From CAVWSM01 sp963799425 (GTDB taxonomy: Bacteria; Actinomycetota; Actinomycetes; Jiangellales; Jiangellaceae), in the NCBI GenBank assembly GCA_963799425.1, contig CAWCXA010000013.1, positions 1 through 64,000 of the forward strand: a DNA stretch of 64,000 nucleotides. Reading direction: 5' to 3'. How positions within the stretch are numbered: the first letter of the stretch is position 1; every line of letters begins with the position of its first letter. Positions 9,301-18,431 of the stretch are shown one piece after another. Position numbers and translations under genes: made by a program. The notes beneath the pieces were generated by a model. It saw only the letters and a list, made by a program, of their open reading frames with translations, did not search any database and had not been told where the DNA came from.

Positions 9301-10221
9301 CTAGTGGGCGAGCGCGTTGAGCACCCTGTTGACCGACGAGTCCAGCCCCCACCGATCGGCCAGTCCAAGGAGGGCCTCCGGATCCTTCGGCTCAGTCGGC
9401 AGCGTGTCGTCGTACGGCGGCAACGGCACGTCATGACGCACGTGCACCACGAGCGGCGCCACAGCAAGGTAGTCACGCGCCACGGCGAGCTTGCGCCGCA
9501 CGCCAGGTGCGAGATCGCTCGTCGGGTCGTCGAGTGCCGTCAGCAACCCGTCGAGCGACCCGAACCTGCTGATGAGAGTGGCGGCCGTCTTGTCACCGAT
9601 GCCGGCGACACCGGGCAGACCGTCACTCGGGTCACCGCGGAGGGCGGCAAAGTCGGCGTAGGCGCGGCCCGGGATCGCGTACTTCTTCTCGAGCACCGAC
9701 TCGTCGACGGTCTCGGCCCGCCCGACACCACGCGCGATGTAGAGCACCGTCACCTGGCGCGCGTCGTCGACAACCTGGAACAGGTCGCGGTCGCCGGTCA
9801 CCACCTCGGTCGGCACGTCGGCATGGGCCGCCAGGGTGCCGATCACGTCGTCGGCCTCGAATCCGGCGACCCCAACCTGGGCGAGACCGAGCGCGTCGAG
9901 CACCTGCTCGATCACCGGTATCTGTGGGACCAGGTTGTCCGGCACGATCTCCAGGGATCCGTCCGGAGCGACGCGGTGCCCCTTGTACGAAGGGATCGCC
10001 GACACCCGGAAGGCCGGCCGCCAGTCATAGTCCATGCAGGCCACGAGCCGGGTGGGCCGCCGGCCGGTCACCAGTCGGGCGATGAAGTCGAGCAGGCCGC
10101 GCACGGCGTTGACCGGCTTGCCGTCCGGCGATGTCATCGTCTCGGGGACCCCGAAGAACGCCCGGAAATACAGCGATGCCGCGTCGAGCAGCAGCAGCTT
10201 GTCGCCAGAAGTGTCGACCAT
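9301..10221 (-). CDS. 5'-3' exonuclease (polymerase I N-terminal/FEN-like domain)
   Basis: The 306-residue protein matches the free-standing 5'-3' exonuclease or flap-nuclease domain also found at the N-terminus of DNA polymerase I. Acidic metal-binding motifs are visible: LLLLDAASLYFRAFFG, ACMDYDWRPAFR with IPSYKGHR, GFEADDVIGTLA and VVTGDRDLFQVV. The helix-hairpin-helix DNA-binding motif is LPGVAGIGDKTAATLI. I chose the ATG at 10221 (MVDTSGDKLLLLDA). It probably acts in Okazaki-fragment processing or repair. It is divergent from the M24 peptidase gene and converges on helY. Confidence 0.92.
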   Translation of the reverse strand: MVDTSGDKLLLLDAASLYFRAFFGVPETMTSPDGKPVNAVRGLLDFIARLVTGRRPTRLVACMDYDWRPAFRVSAIPSYKGHRVAPDGSLEIVPDNLVPQIPVIEQVLDALGLAQVGVAGFEADDVIGTLAAHADVPTEVVTGDRDLFQVVDDARQVTVLYIARGVGRAETVDESVLEKKYAIPGRAYADFAALRGDPSDGLPGVAGIGDKTAATLISRFGSLDGLLTALDDPTSDLAPGVRRKLAVARDYLAVAPLVVHVRHDVPLPPYDDTLPTEPKDPEALLGLADRWGLDSSVNRVLNALAH

Positions 10222-10251
10222 GCGGGCGATTCTTGCAGCGCCGGGCATGAC

Positions 10252-10264
10252 TAGGGTGGGAGGC
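10252..10264 (+). promoter_or_regulatory. Leaderless promoter -10 element of the M24 peptidase gene
   Basis: TAGGGT (10252-10257) is followed by seven bases and the GTG at 10265, which fits leaderless transcription. The seven bases include GGGAGG, so a Shine-Dalgarno reading is possible as well. Confidence 0.5.
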
Positions 10265-11365
10265 GTGCGCGTAATTGACACCGAGCGAATCTTCCGAGCC
10301 CAGAAGTCGCTGGTCGATGCCGGCATCGACGTACTCCTTGTGACGCCGGGGCCCGACCTGCGCTATCTCACCGGCTACGACGCGATCCCTCTGGAGCGCC
10401 TCACCTGCCTCGTCCTGCCTGCCCAGGGCGACCCATCGGTGGTCGTGCCGGCGCTGGAGAAGCCGGCCGCCCAGGCCAGTCCACTGGGCACGACCGGGAT
10501 CGAGCTGCATGACTGGCAGGAGACCGACGACCCGATCGCTCTCGTCGCCGGGCTCGTCGCCGGAGTGCGAGTCGTGGCACTCGATGACCACATGTGGGCA
10601 GAGAAAGTGCTGCGGTTCCGCGCCGCGATGCCGGACGCCGAGCAGGTTGTCGCTGGGTCTGTGCTGCACGAGCTGCGCATGCGTAAGACGCCGGACGAGG
10701 TTGCTGCCCTGCGCGAAGTGGGTGCCGCGATCGACCGTGTGCACACCCGCATCGGCGAGTGGCTGCGTCCTGGACGCACCGAGCGCGCAGTGGGCAAGGA
10801 CATCGCCGACGCGATCCTCGCGGAGGGGCATGTCCGCGTCGACTTCGTCATCGTCGGGTCGGGGCCAAACAGCGCCAGCCCGCATCACGAGCTCTCCGAC
10901 CGCATCATCCAGTCGGGCGAGCCAGTCGTCATCGACATCGGCGGCACCAATGCGGCCGGCTACTGTTCCGACTCGACACGCACCTACGTCATGGGGCAGG
11001 CGCCTGAGGAGTTCGCCACCTACTACGAGGTGCTGCGGCAGGCACAGATCGCCGCCTGCGAGCACGTACGCCCCGGCGTCACAGCCGAGTCGGTCGACGC
11101 GGTGGCACGCCAGATCATCACTGACGCCGGCTACGGGCCACAGTTCATGCACCGCACTGGGCACGGCATCGGGCTGGAGACGCACGAGGAGCCCTACATC
11201 GTCAGCGGCAACACCCGCGCGCTCGAGCCGGGCATGGCCTTCAGCGTCGAGCCCGGCATCTACCTGGCGGGCAAGCACGGAGCCCGCATCGAAGACATCG
11301 TCGTCGTCACCGACGATGGCGTGGAGCGGCTTAACGTCACGACGCGCGACCTGGTCACCCTCTAG
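10265..11365 (+). CDS. M24 family metallopeptidase (Xaa-Pro aminopeptidase-like)
   Basis: This 366-residue protein is a pita-bread-fold metallopeptidase, probably a cytoplasmic Xaa-Pro dipeptidase or aminopeptidase. The N-terminal creatinase-like domain covers about the first 125 residues. The catalytic domain shows the metal ligands in order: VVIDIGGTNAAGYCSD, HRTGHGIGLETHE, AFSVEPGIYL and GARIEDIVVVT. The GTG at 10265 (VRVIDTERIFRAQ) is preferred to the in-frame ATG at 10247 because of the promoter spacing. The adjacent Lrp regulator has its own promoter overlapping this stop codon. Confidence 0.9.
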   Translation: MRVIDTERIFRAQKSLVDAGIDVLLVTPGPDLRYLTGYDAIPLERLTCLVLPAQGDPSVVVPALEKPAAQASPLGTTGIELHDWQETDDPIALVAGLVAGVRVVALDDHMWAEKVLRFRAAMPDAEQVVAGSVLHELRMRKTPDEVAALREVGAAIDRVHTRIGEWLRPGRTERAVGKDIADAILAEGHVRVDFVIVGSGPNSASPHHELSDRIIQSGEPVVIDIGGTNAAGYCSDSTRTYVMGQAPEEFATYYEVLRQAQIAACEHVRPGVTAESVDAVARQIITDAGYGPQFMHRTGHGIGLETHEEPYIVSGNTRALEPGMAFSVEPGIYLAGKHGARIEDIVVVTDDGVERLNVTTRDLVTL

Positions 11366-11375
11366 GCTCCGCTGC
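11363..11375 (+). promoter_or_regulatory. Leaderless promoter -10 element of the Lrp/AsnC gene
   Basis: TAGGCT (11363-11368) contains the TAG stop of the peptidase gene; seven bases later is the regulator's GTG. Confidence 0.55.
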
Positions 11376-11816
11376 GTGGAGGAGATCGACCGGAAGATCG
11401 TCACCCTGCTCGCGCGTGACGGCCGCATGAGCTTCACCGACCTGGGCAAGGCGACGGGACTGTCCACCTCGGCGGTGCACCAGCGAGTGCGCCGGTTGGA
11501 GCAGCGCGGTGTGATTCAGGGGTACGCCGCGGTGGTGGACTACGACGCGATCGGCCTCCCGTTGACGGCGTTTATCGCGGTCAAGCCGTTCGACCCGAGC
11601 CAGCCGGACGACGCTCCGGACCAACTCCAAGACATCGCCGAGATCGAGGCGTGCCACTCCGTGGCGGGAGATGAGAGCTATCTCCTCAAGGTCCGGGTTG
11701 CCTCCCCGGGCGACCTCGAAGACCTGCTCGCGCGCATCCGCAGCAAGGCCAGCGTGTCCACGCGGACGACCATCGTGCTGTCGACCCCGTTCGAGGCGCG
11801 GCCGCCAAACGTCTGA
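11376..11816 (+). CDS. Lrp/AsnC family transcriptional regulator
   Basis: The 146-residue product has an N-terminal helix-turn-helix (DRKIVTLLARDGRMSFTDLG, then KATGLSTSAVHQRVRRLEQRG) and a C-terminal RAM/AsnC effector domain (AFIAVKPFDPSQ, IEACHSVAGDESYLLKVRV). Family members sense amino acids or related metabolites and act as oligomers. It lies between a peptidase and an amidohydrolase, so a role in amino-acid or amide catabolism is plausible but only inferred. The GTG start is set by the leaderless promoter. Confidence 0.9.
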   Translation: MEEIDRKIVTLLARDGRMSFTDLGKATGLSTSAVHQRVRRLEQRGVIQGYAAVVDYDAIGLPLTAFIAVKPFDPSQPDDAPDQLQDIAEIEACHSVAGDESYLLKVRVASPGDLEDLLARIRSKASVSTRTTIVLSTPFEARPPNV

Positions 11817-11867
11817 CCCCTTGGCCCCACGGCCCGACCTGCTGGGGCATCGGGGAGACTGACCGCC

Positions 11868-13487
11868 ATGTCGCAGCGCTCCGTCTTGTACCGCAACGGC
11901 GCGGTCTACTCGCCTGTCGACCCGTTCGCCACCGCGATGCTGGCGGTTGGGGACCGGGTGGCGTGGGTCGGGGCCGAGGGGGCCGCCGAGTCGCACGCCG
12001 ACGGCGTCGACGAGGTGGTCGACCTGCAGGAGCGGCTGGTCACACCCGCGTTCGTCGATGCGCACGTGCACCTGACCCAGACCGGCTTGGCGATGACCAG
12101 CCTTGACCTGGCGGGAACGCAGTCGGTCGACGAGGTGCTCGATGCGTTGGCGGCGTATGCAGCCAAGCACGACGGCGTCATCCTCGGTTTCGGCTGGGAC
12201 GACACCGACTGGCCCAAGCACCGCGCTCCGACGCAGGATGAGGTCGAGCGCGCCGCGCCACGACGGCTCGTCTACCTGTCCCGCGTTGACGGCCACTCAG
12301 GTGTGCCGTCGGCCGCACTCGTCGATGCCGCGCCCGGCATCCGCGCCGCGGAAGGTTTCGAGCCGACGGGGCTGGTCCGGCGCGCCGCCCACCACGCCGT
12401 GCGTGACGCGGTTGCCGAGCTCGTCACCCCCGATCAGCGGCGCGATGCTGCTCTGCTGGCGCTGCGGCACGCGGCCAGCCTCGGGGTCGGCAGCGTGCAC
12501 GAGATCGCTGCGCCGCACATCAACCCGCTCACCGATGTGCCGCTGCTGCGCTCGCTCACCGCAGCGCAACCGCTTCCGGACGTCGTGGCCTACTGGGGAC
12601 AGCACGTGTCCGACGGTGGCGTCGCGGCAGTACGGGCGTACGAGTTGTCTGGCGCCGCCGGCGATCTCAACATCGACGGATCGCTCGGCTCCCGGACGGC
12701 CTGGCTCTCGACGCCGTACGCCGACGCCGAGACCTGCGGGTCGAACTACCTCGACCTGGCAGCGGCCACCGAGCACGTCGTCGCGTGCACCAAGGCCGGC
12801 GTCCAGGCCGGGTTCCACGTCATCGGCGACGCCGCCGTGAGCACAGCCATCGAAGCAATCGGCCGCGCGGCCGAGCAGTGCGGCCTCGACGCGGTGCTCG
12901 CTGCACGACACCGCCTGGAGCACGTGGAGATGATCGACTCCGACCTGGTCTCCGAGCTCGTGCGCCTCGGGGTGGTGGCCAGTGTGCAGCCGGCGTTCGA
13001 CGCGGCGTGGGGTGGGGACGACGGCATGTACGCGGCACGGCTCGGGGTCGAGCGAGCTCGTTCCTTGAACCCGTACGCGCTCATGGCGCGAGCCGGCGTG
13101 CAGCTTGCCTTCGGCTCGGACTCACCGGTGACGCCGATCAGCCCGTGGGAGGGGGTGCGCGCGGCCGCGCTGCACCAGACGCCGGGGCAGCGCATGACGG
13201 TGCGCGGTGCGTTCTCCGCGCACACCCGCGGTGGGTGGCGGGCCGCCGGGCGCGACGACGCCGGAGTCCTTGCGCCGGGCCAGCTGGCGAGCTTTGCGGT
13301 ATGGGACGTTGCGGAGGCCGATCTGGTGGTGCAGACACCCGACCAGCGAGTTGCCGCCTGGTCGACCGACCCGCGGTCCGGGGTCCGCGGGCTGCCCGAC
13401 CTGAGTCCGGGTCTGACGCCGCCCACGTGCCTGCGAACGGTGGCCGCCGGGCGCGAAATCTTCGCCGCGGGCGGCGTGTCGCGCTGA
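11868..13487 (+). CDS. Amidohydrolase family protein (YtcJ-like)
   Basis: This is a 539-residue metal-dependent hydrolase of the amidohydrolase-3 group. Metal-binding and family motifs appear in order: TPAFVDAHVHLTQTGL, DGSLGSRTAWLSTPYAD, GFHVIGDAAVSTAIEA, RHRLEHVEMID and AFGSDSPVTPISPWEG. Such enzymes hydrolyse amides, N-acyl groups or cyclic ureas, and the natural substrate is usually unknown. There is no signal peptide. GGGGAG lies eight bases before the ATG as a ribosome binding site. Two hairpins follow the stop codon. Confidence 0.88.
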   Translation: MSQRSVLYRNGAVYSPVDPFATAMLAVGDRVAWVGAEGAAESHADGVDEVVDLQERLVTPAFVDAHVHLTQTGLAMTSLDLAGTQSVDEVLDALAAYAAKHDGVILGFGWDDTDWPKHRAPTQDEVERAAPRRLVYLSRVDGHSGVPSAALVDAAPGIRAAEGFEPTGLVRRAAHHAVRDAVAELVTPDQRRDAALLALRHAASLGVGSVHEIAAPHINPLTDVPLLRSLTAAQPLPDVVAYWGQHVSDGGVAAVRAYELSGAAGDLNIDGSLGSRTAWLSTPYADAETCGSNYLDLAAATEHVVACTKAGVQAGFHVIGDAAVSTAIEAIGRAAEQCGLDAVLAARHRLEHVEMIDSDLVSELVRLGVVASVQPAFDAAWGGDDGMYAARLGVERARSLNPYALMARAGVQLAFGSDSPVTPISPWEGVRAAALHQTPGQRMTVRGAFSAHTRGGWRAAGRDDAGVLAPGQLASFAVWDVAEADLVVQTPDQRVAAWSTDPRSGVRGLPDLSPGLTPPTCLRTVAAGREIFAAGGVSR

Positions 13488-13923
13488 CACGCCGAAGCTT
13501 GGTGAACGACAGGTAAATGACTGTCGCACAGCACACTGCGCTGACCTGCACGGTTGGACATCGTCGCAGGTCAGGCTGCAGTTGACAGACGACCGCCAAG
13601 CGAGAAAGGTGCTGCTCTGCACCACAGAGAACCTGCTCGGGACGGGTCCCGACACGCCGCACCACCCCGGTCGAGGCACGACGCCAAAGGCACCTGACGT
13701 CGGGCCCGGTGCCAGGCCGAAGGGCGGAACGGCCAGTTTGGTCGCCTCCCGAGCGAGGGGTGAGGCCCGGCTTGGCCCGCTCGCCCAGTAGACAACGGCG
13801 CTTCGTTCGCAGCCGACGAACCTGGCGTTGGTCCGAAGGGCGATGCGGGCCACTGCCGTACCCGGCACACCCAACCCGCGCCGCACGTTGTACCGTCACG
13901 CGACCAGGTCGAAGGGTGAACGG
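13488..13923. other. Intergenic region with two inverted repeats
   Basis: No convincing gene lies here. A short inverted repeat GACAG...CTGTC sits at 13508-13525. A perfect 9-base stem, CTGACCTGC (13541-13549) and GCAGGTCAG (13566-13574) with a 16-base loop, follows. No T-run follows either one, so they could be a terminator for the amidohydrolase gene or operator sites. Reading frames through this stretch look like shadows with poor composition. Confidence 0.4.
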
Positions 13924-15489
13924 GTGACAGTGCGGGGTGCGACGCTTGCGCGGGTCGGCGTTGCCCTTGCCGGCGGCCTCGGTCTGGTGCTCGCCTTCCC
14001 GCCCTACGACGTCTGGCTCCTGGCGCCGCTCTGCATCGGGGCCCTGACACTTGCTGTCCGGGGGGTCTCGCTGTGGCGGGCCGCGCTGCTGGCGTACATC
14101 TTCGGGCTTGCCTTCTTCGTCGTGCTGCTCCGCTGGACCGACATCGAGCTCGGCGCGCCGCCGTGGCTCATTCTGGCAGCCTTCCAAGCGCTCTACTTGG
14201 CGCCGCTCGGGGCAGGGATCGCGTTGGTGCAGCGGTTGCCCGGCTGGCCCGTGTGGACGGCCGCCCTGTGGGTCCTGGAGGAGGCGCTTCGCGGGCGTTA
14301 CCCGTTCGATGGGTTCACCTGGGGGCGGCTGGCCTTCTCGCAGGCTGACGCGCCGACGCTTGGGCTCGCGTCGCTCGGCGGCGCGCCACTCGTGACGTTT
14401 GCGGTGGCGCTTGCCGGTGGGCTGCTGGCCTGGGTGGTCGTGTCGCAGCGCGGGCTGCCGTGGCGGCTCGGTGCCGCGGTTGGCGCGGGTGTGGTGCTGT
14501 TCGCCGCTGTGCCGGTGCCGCAACCGGCGGCCGACGGGCGCACCGTGACTGTTGCGCTCGTGCAAGGCAACGTGCCGCGCCTCGGCCTCGACTTCGACGC
14601 GCAGCGGGAAGCCGTGCTGCGCAACCACGTTGACGCCACCCTCGACCTCGCCGCCCAGATCGAGGAGGGCGCTGTCGAGCAGCCCGACCTCGTGCTCTGG
14701 CCGGAGAACTCCTCCGACATCGACCCCTACCGCGACGCTGACGCGGCCGGGCTCATCGACGACGCCGCACAGGCCGTCGGTGTCCCCATCCTCGTCGGCG
14801 CCGTCGTCCGAACCGAGGACGACGAGCACCTCGAGAACACTGGCATCGTCTGGGATCCTGCGACCGGTCCGGGCGACACATACGTCAAGCAGCATCCGGT
14901 GCCGTTCGCCGAATACATCCCGTTGCGTGACCTGGCCCGGGTTGTCGTGCCCAACGTAGACGAGCTCCGCTCGCGTGACATGGTCAAGGGCGACGAACCC
15001 GGTGTGCTGCAGATCGGCCCGGCTCGGGTCGGCGATGTCATCTGCTTCGAGGTCGCGTACGACGATGTGGTACGTGGCACCGTCCGTGAGGGCGCCGAAG
15101 TGCTCGCTGTGCAAACCAACAACGCGACGTTCGGCTTCTCGGGGGAGAGCGAACAACAGCTGGCGATGTCGCGGCTCCGGGCAGTCGAGCACGGGCGTTC
15201 CGTGCTCGTGGTTGCCACGAGCGGGGTGAGCGCGGTCGTGGATGCCGACGGATCGGTGCGCGAGCGCAGCGAGATCTACACCCGCGACGTGTTCGTGGAG
15301 CCGATCCAGCTGAGCACTGCGCAGACACTCGCGACCCGTGTCGGCGCGTGGCCGGAGCTGCTCATCTCGGCTCTCGGGCTGGGGGCGGTCGTGGCTGCCG
15401 CGCTGGCAGCCCGCCGCTCACGTGGCCCGCAGTCCGAGCCCAGAGAGGCGGCCGCCGACGACGCCGAGCCCAAGGAGGCCGCCCTGTGA
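13924..15489 (+). CDS. lnt: Apolipoprotein N-acyltransferase
   Basis: Lnt adds the third acyl chain to the N-terminal cysteine of lipoproteins at the outer face of the membrane. The 521-residue protein has about six N-terminal membrane helices, a periplasm-facing nitrilase-like domain, and a C-terminal helix. The catalytic triad is intact: Glu261 (LWPENSSD), Lys322 (YVKQHPVPF) and Cys374 (DVICFEVAYDD). The GTG at 13924 gives the family length; reading frames extending further upstream add non-membrane sequence. The mannosyltransferase gene overlaps by four bases. In Mycobacterium tuberculosis the two are fused as Ppm1; here they are separate. Confidence 0.93.
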   Translation: MTVRGATLARVGVALAGGLGLVLAFPPYDVWLLAPLCIGALTLAVRGVSLWRAALLAYIFGLAFFVVLLRWTDIELGAPPWLILAAFQALYLAPLGAGIALVQRLPGWPVWTAALWVLEEALRGRYPFDGFTWGRLAFSQADAPTLGLASLGGAPLVTFAVALAGGLLAWVVVSQRGLPWRLGAAVGAGVVLFAAVPVPQPAADGRTVTVALVQGNVPRLGLDFDAQREAVLRNHVDATLDLAAQIEEGAVEQPDLVLWPENSSDIDPYRDADAAGLIDDAAQAVGVPILVGAVVRTEDDEHLENTGIVWDPATGPGDTYVKQHPVPFAEYIPLRDLARVVVPNVDELRSRDMVKGDEPGVLQIGPARVGDVICFEVAYDDVVRGTVREGAEVLAVQTNNATFGFSGESEQQLAMSRLRAVEHGRSVLVVATSGVSAVVDADGSVRERSEIYTRDVFVEPIQLSTAQTLATRVGAWPELLISALGLGAVVAAALAARRSRGPQSEPREAAADDAEPKEAAL

Positions 15490-16256
15490 CGTCGCCCACG
15501 CCGGAGCTCGAACGGGTCCTCGTCTGCATCCCGACCTACAACGAGGCCGACAACCTTGAGTGGATCGTGCGGCGGCTGCGCGAGGCCGTACCCGACGCCG
15601 ACGTGCTTGTCATCGACGACGGCTCACCGGACGGCACCGGAGAGATCGCCGACCGGCTGGCGGCTGACGACGAGGCCGTCCATGTGCTGCACCGGACACA
15701 GAAACAGGGCCTTGGCGCGGCCTATGTCGCCGGGTTCCGCTGGGGACAGGAGCATGGCTACGACGTGCTCGTCGAGATGGACGCCGACGGCTCGCACCAG
15801 CCCGTACAGCTGCCGCGGCTGCTTGCCGCGCTCGATCACGCCGACCTCGTCCTGGGCTCGCGCTACGTGCCAGGCGGCAGCGTTTGCCATTGGTCGCGAC
15901 GGCGCGAACTGCTGTCGCGCGGCGGCAACATCTACACCCGGCTGGCGCTCGGCCTGCCGCTGCACGACGCGACCGGCGGCTTTCGAGCATTCCGACGTAC
16001 GACGCTGGAGAAGGTGGGCCTCGACGACGTGGCGTCGCAGGGCTACTGCTTCCAGGTCGACATAGCCTGGCGCACCCACCTGATGGGCATGCGTGTCGTC
16101 GAGGTCCCGATCACCTTCATCGAACGCGAACGAGGCACCAGCAAAATGAGCGGCGCCATCGTGCGCGAGGCTTTGACGAAAGTCACGCTCTGGGGCGGGG
16201 CACATCGGGCACGTCAAGTGCGTTCCCTTCTCAGGAAGGGGAATCGTAAGTCATGA
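15486..16256 (+). CDS. Polyprenol/dolichol-phosphate mannose synthase
   Basis: This 256-residue family-2 glycosyltransferase transfers mannose from GDP-mannose to polyprenol phosphate, the donor for lipoglycan and protein O-mannosylation. Motifs are VCIPTYNEADNLEWIV, VIDDGSPDGTGEIAD, the DXD-type site VEMDADGSHQP, and DATGGFRAFRR. The C-terminal residues VPITFIERERGTSKMSGAIV are typical of actinobacterial Ppm catalytic domains. It starts with GTG inside the lnt stop (GTGA), so the two are translationally coupled. fxsA overlaps its end by four bases. Confidence 0.93.
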   Translation: MTSPTPELERVLVCIPTYNEADNLEWIVRRLREAVPDADVLVIDDGSPDGTGEIADRLAADDEAVHVLHRTQKQGLGAAYVAGFRWGQEHGYDVLVEMDADGSHQPVQLPRLLAALDHADLVLGSRYVPGGSVCHWSRRRELLSRGGNIYTRLALGLPLHDATGGFRAFRRTTLEKVGLDDVASQGYCFQVDIAWRTHLMGMRVVEVPITFIERERGTSKMSGAIVREALTKVTLWGGAHRARQVRSLLRKGNRKS

Positions 16257-16741
16257 ATAGACGCTGGCTGGTGCTCCTGTTTGCCGCCGTGCCGCTGCTC
16301 GAGATCTGGATCATCGTGTCGGTGGGGCAGGTGATCGGTCCGTGGTGGACGATCCTGCTGCTGCTCGCGATGGTTGTGCTGGGTGCCTGGCTCGTCCGAC
16401 GCGAGGGTGCGCGGGCCTGGCGGGCCCTCAACGAGGCGCTCGCCTCGGGGCGGCCACCGACGCGCGAGCTGGCCGACGCGGCGCTCGTCCTCGTCGGCGG
16501 CACGCTGCTGATCACGCCGGGCTTCCTGACCGACATCGTCGGGCTGCTGCTCATCGCGCCATTCACCCGTCCGACAGCCCGACGACTGCTCACCTGGCTG
16601 GTCGGCCGCCGGCTGCTCGCCGCCACGGTCACGGGCTATGGCACTGGGCGTCCGTCCTCCGGCTATGGCGCTGGGCGACCGCCACACGGGCCGGTCATCC
16701 CCGGTGAGGTTGTCGATCGCGACGACCAGCCGCGGAGCTAG
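16253..16741 (+). CDS. FxsA family membrane protein
   Basis: The 162-residue protein has the FxsA layout: a first membrane helix (LVLLFAAVPLLEIWIIVSVG), a second (WWTILLLLAMVVLGAWLVRR), and the conserved segment GGTLLITPGFLTDIVGLLLI. A Gly/Tyr/Arg-rich tail follows (GYGTGRPSSGYGAGRP). FxsA in Escherichia coli relieves phage T7 exclusion by F plasmids, but the cellular role in actinobacteria is unknown. It overlaps the mannosyltransferase gene by four bases. The 3' end overlaps the opposite-strand GNAT gene by 47 bases. Confidence 0.88.
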   Translation: MNRRWLVLLFAAVPLLEIWIIVSVGQVIGPWWTILLLLAMVVLGAWLVRREGARAWRALNEALASGRPPTRELADAALVLVGGTLLITPGFLTDIVGLLLIAPFTRPTARRLLTWLVGRRLLAATVTGYGTGRPSSGYGAGRPPHGPVIPGEVVDRDDQPRS

Positions 16742-17312
16742 CCCACTCGTCGGCGAGGAGGGCATAGCCCAGGCCATCGAGCCACTGGCCCGATCGGTGA
16801 AGTGACTCCCGGACTGTGTGAACCTCGCGGCGCATGCCAACCCGTTCCATCAAGCGCCACGATGCCACGTTGTCGGCGAAGCACTGTGCCGTGGCGCGGC
16901 GCAGCTCGAGCTGTTGGAAGCAGATCTGGATCAGTGCGTCGACTGCCTCGGTGGCGTAGCCGTGACCCGCGTAGTCGGGGTCCAGGCACCAGCCGAGCTC
17001 GGCTTGCACGCCCTCCGCTTCGCCGGCCACCTCCGATTGCGCCCAGCCGTCCTCGATCTTGATCATCAGTTCACCGATGACCTGGTCGTCGAGCTCAAGG
17101 ACGAGGAGCTTGTCCAGCTTTCCCGGTTCGAGGGCCTTCGCGCGGTACTCCTCGAACGTACCTGGCGTAGAAGTGAGCCACTGAGTCACCGAGTCGAGAC
17201 GTCGGAAACGCCAGATCGCATCGAGGTCAGACTCGTGGGCGCGCCGAATGGAGAGCCGTGCCGTGCGGACCGGCCAGGGAATCTCGTCAAGGGTGGCTGC
17301 CACATGAATCAT
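16695..17312 (-). CDS. GNAT family N-acetyltransferase
   Basis: The 205-residue product belongs to the RimJ/RimL-like branch, which acetylates amino groups on proteins or small molecules. It has the opening TARLSIRRAHESDLDAIWRF, the acetyl-CoA binding segment ELGWCLDPDYAGHGYATEAV, and the typical ending AQCFADNVASWRLMERVGMR. The substrate cannot be read from sequence. It converges on fxsA with an overlap, and the IS30 element lies about 64 bases upstream of its start, so its promoter region may have been changed by that insertion. Confidence 0.85.
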   Translation of the reverse strand: MIHVAATLDEIPWPVRTARLSIRRAHESDLDAIWRFRRLDSVTQWLTSTPGTFEEYRAKALEPGKLDKLLVLELDDQVIGELMIKIEDGWAQSEVAGEAEGVQAELGWCLDPDYAGHGYATEAVDALIQICFQQLELRRATAQCFADNVASWRLMERVGMRREVHTVRESLHRSGQWLDGLGYALLADEWASSAAGRRDRQPHRG

Positions 17313-17376
17313 TATCCGAGGCCGCCGAGCAGCTCGAAGATCGACAGCCTCCTCCCGCGCAACCCGCCATCTGCAG

Positions 17377-17400
17377 TCTCAAGCGGTGGATGCAACAAGC
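17377..17400 (+). repeat. IS30 element left terminal inverted repeat
   Basis: It begins TCTCAAGCGGTGGATGCAAC. It matches the reverse complement of 18432-18455, which begins TCTCAACCGGTGCATGCAAC, at 21 of 24 positions. Confidence 0.8.
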
Positions 17401-18410
17401 AGTGCGTTGAGGCTCTCACGGGGGGTGGCGAAGTCGAGTACAGCGCGCGGCCGGTTGTTGAGCTCGTCAGCGACGGCGTCGAGGTAGTCCTGGCTGCAGG
17501 TGCGGAAGTCGAACTTGCCCTTGGGGAAGTACTCGCGCAGCAGGCCGTTGGTGTTCTCCACGGTGCCCTTTTGCCACGGGCTGCTGGGGTCGCAGAAGTA
17601 GCAGGCGAGGTCGGTGGCGATGGTGATCTGGGCGTGTTTGGCCATCTCCGCGCCGAGATCCCAGGTCAGTGTCTTGCGGAGCCGGGCGGGCAGGTCACTG
17701 ACCTTGGTCGTGATGGCGGCGTTGACCGCTTCGGCGGTCCACCCGTCGGGCAGCGCGGCGATCAGCACGAACCGGCTGGCCCGTTCGACCAGCACGCACA
17801 CCGCGGACTTGCTGGCCACGCCCATCAGCAGGTCACCCTCCCAGTGCCCGGGCACCGCCCGTTCGGCCACCTCCGGAGGCCGCTGGGCGATCCGCGGCTG
17901 CGACCACAGCCGGCGCGACCGCTGCCCGGGCGACGCCGGGGGCGGCTGCCTGCGGCGCCGGGTCCGGCCGGTGCGCAGCGCCCGTTCCAGCTCCCGCTTG
18001 AGCCCGCCGCGGGTCTGCAGGTAGATCGCCTGGTAGATGGTCTCGTGCGACACCCACATCTCCGGCCGGTCGGGGAACTTACGCCTCAAGCGTCCCGCGA
18101 TCTGCTGCGGTGAGTGGTGGCTACGCAGCCCGGCGAGCACCAGCGTGCGCAGCAACCCTGGCGCGACGAGCCTCGCCGGTTTCGGTCGGCGCCGACGCCG
18201 GTCGGCCTTCTGCTGCGCCCACAACGCGTGATAGCCCAGCTGCCCGGACTCGTTACGTCGGATCTCCCGCGAGATCACCGACACGTCCCGGCCGATCCGC
18301 AGCGCCAACGCCCGCATCGACTCCACCGCTTCGCCCCACTCCCGCCGATGCCACCACCGATCAATGACCAACCGCTCGTCCACCGTCAACGGCTTACCCG
18401 CCATGCACAC
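17379..18410 (-). CDS. IS30 family transposase
   Basis: The transposase has 343 residues, the family's usual length. An N-terminal helix-turn-helix region (LTVDERLVIDRWWHRREWGE, then ALRIGRDVSVISREIRRNE) is followed by the second binding helix (HSPQQIAGRLRRKFPD, VSHETIYQAIY). The DDE catalytic core reads GHWEGDLLMG, then LTWDLGAEMAKHA, then QKGTVENTNGLLREYFPKG. All three acidic residues are present, so the enzyme looks active. The usual TWDxGxEM motif is intact here as TWDLGAEM. Confidence 0.95.
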   Translation of the reverse strand: MCMAGKPLTVDERLVIDRWWHRREWGEAVESMRALALRIGRDVSVISREIRRNESGQLGYHALWAQQKADRRRRRPKPARLVAPGLLRTLVLAGLRSHHSPQQIAGRLRRKFPDRPEMWVSHETIYQAIYLQTRGGLKRELERALRTGRTRRRRQPPPASPGQRSRRLWSQPRIAQRPPEVAERAVPGHWEGDLLMGVASKSAVCVLVERASRFVLIAALPDGWTAEAVNAAITTKVSDLPARLRKTLTWDLGAEMAKHAQITIATDLACYFCDPSSPWQKGTVENTNGLLREYFPKGKFDFRTCSQDYLDAVADELNNRPRAVLDFATPRESLNALLVASTA

Positions 18411-18431
18411 CTCCAGGCCCCAAGTTGATCA

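Noticed and set aside
13138..15192. A 684-residue open frame on the minus strand across the lnt region
   Set aside because: It is rich in Arg/Pro/Ala, matches no family and is the shadow of lnt and the amidohydrolase gene, both with intact catalytic motifs.
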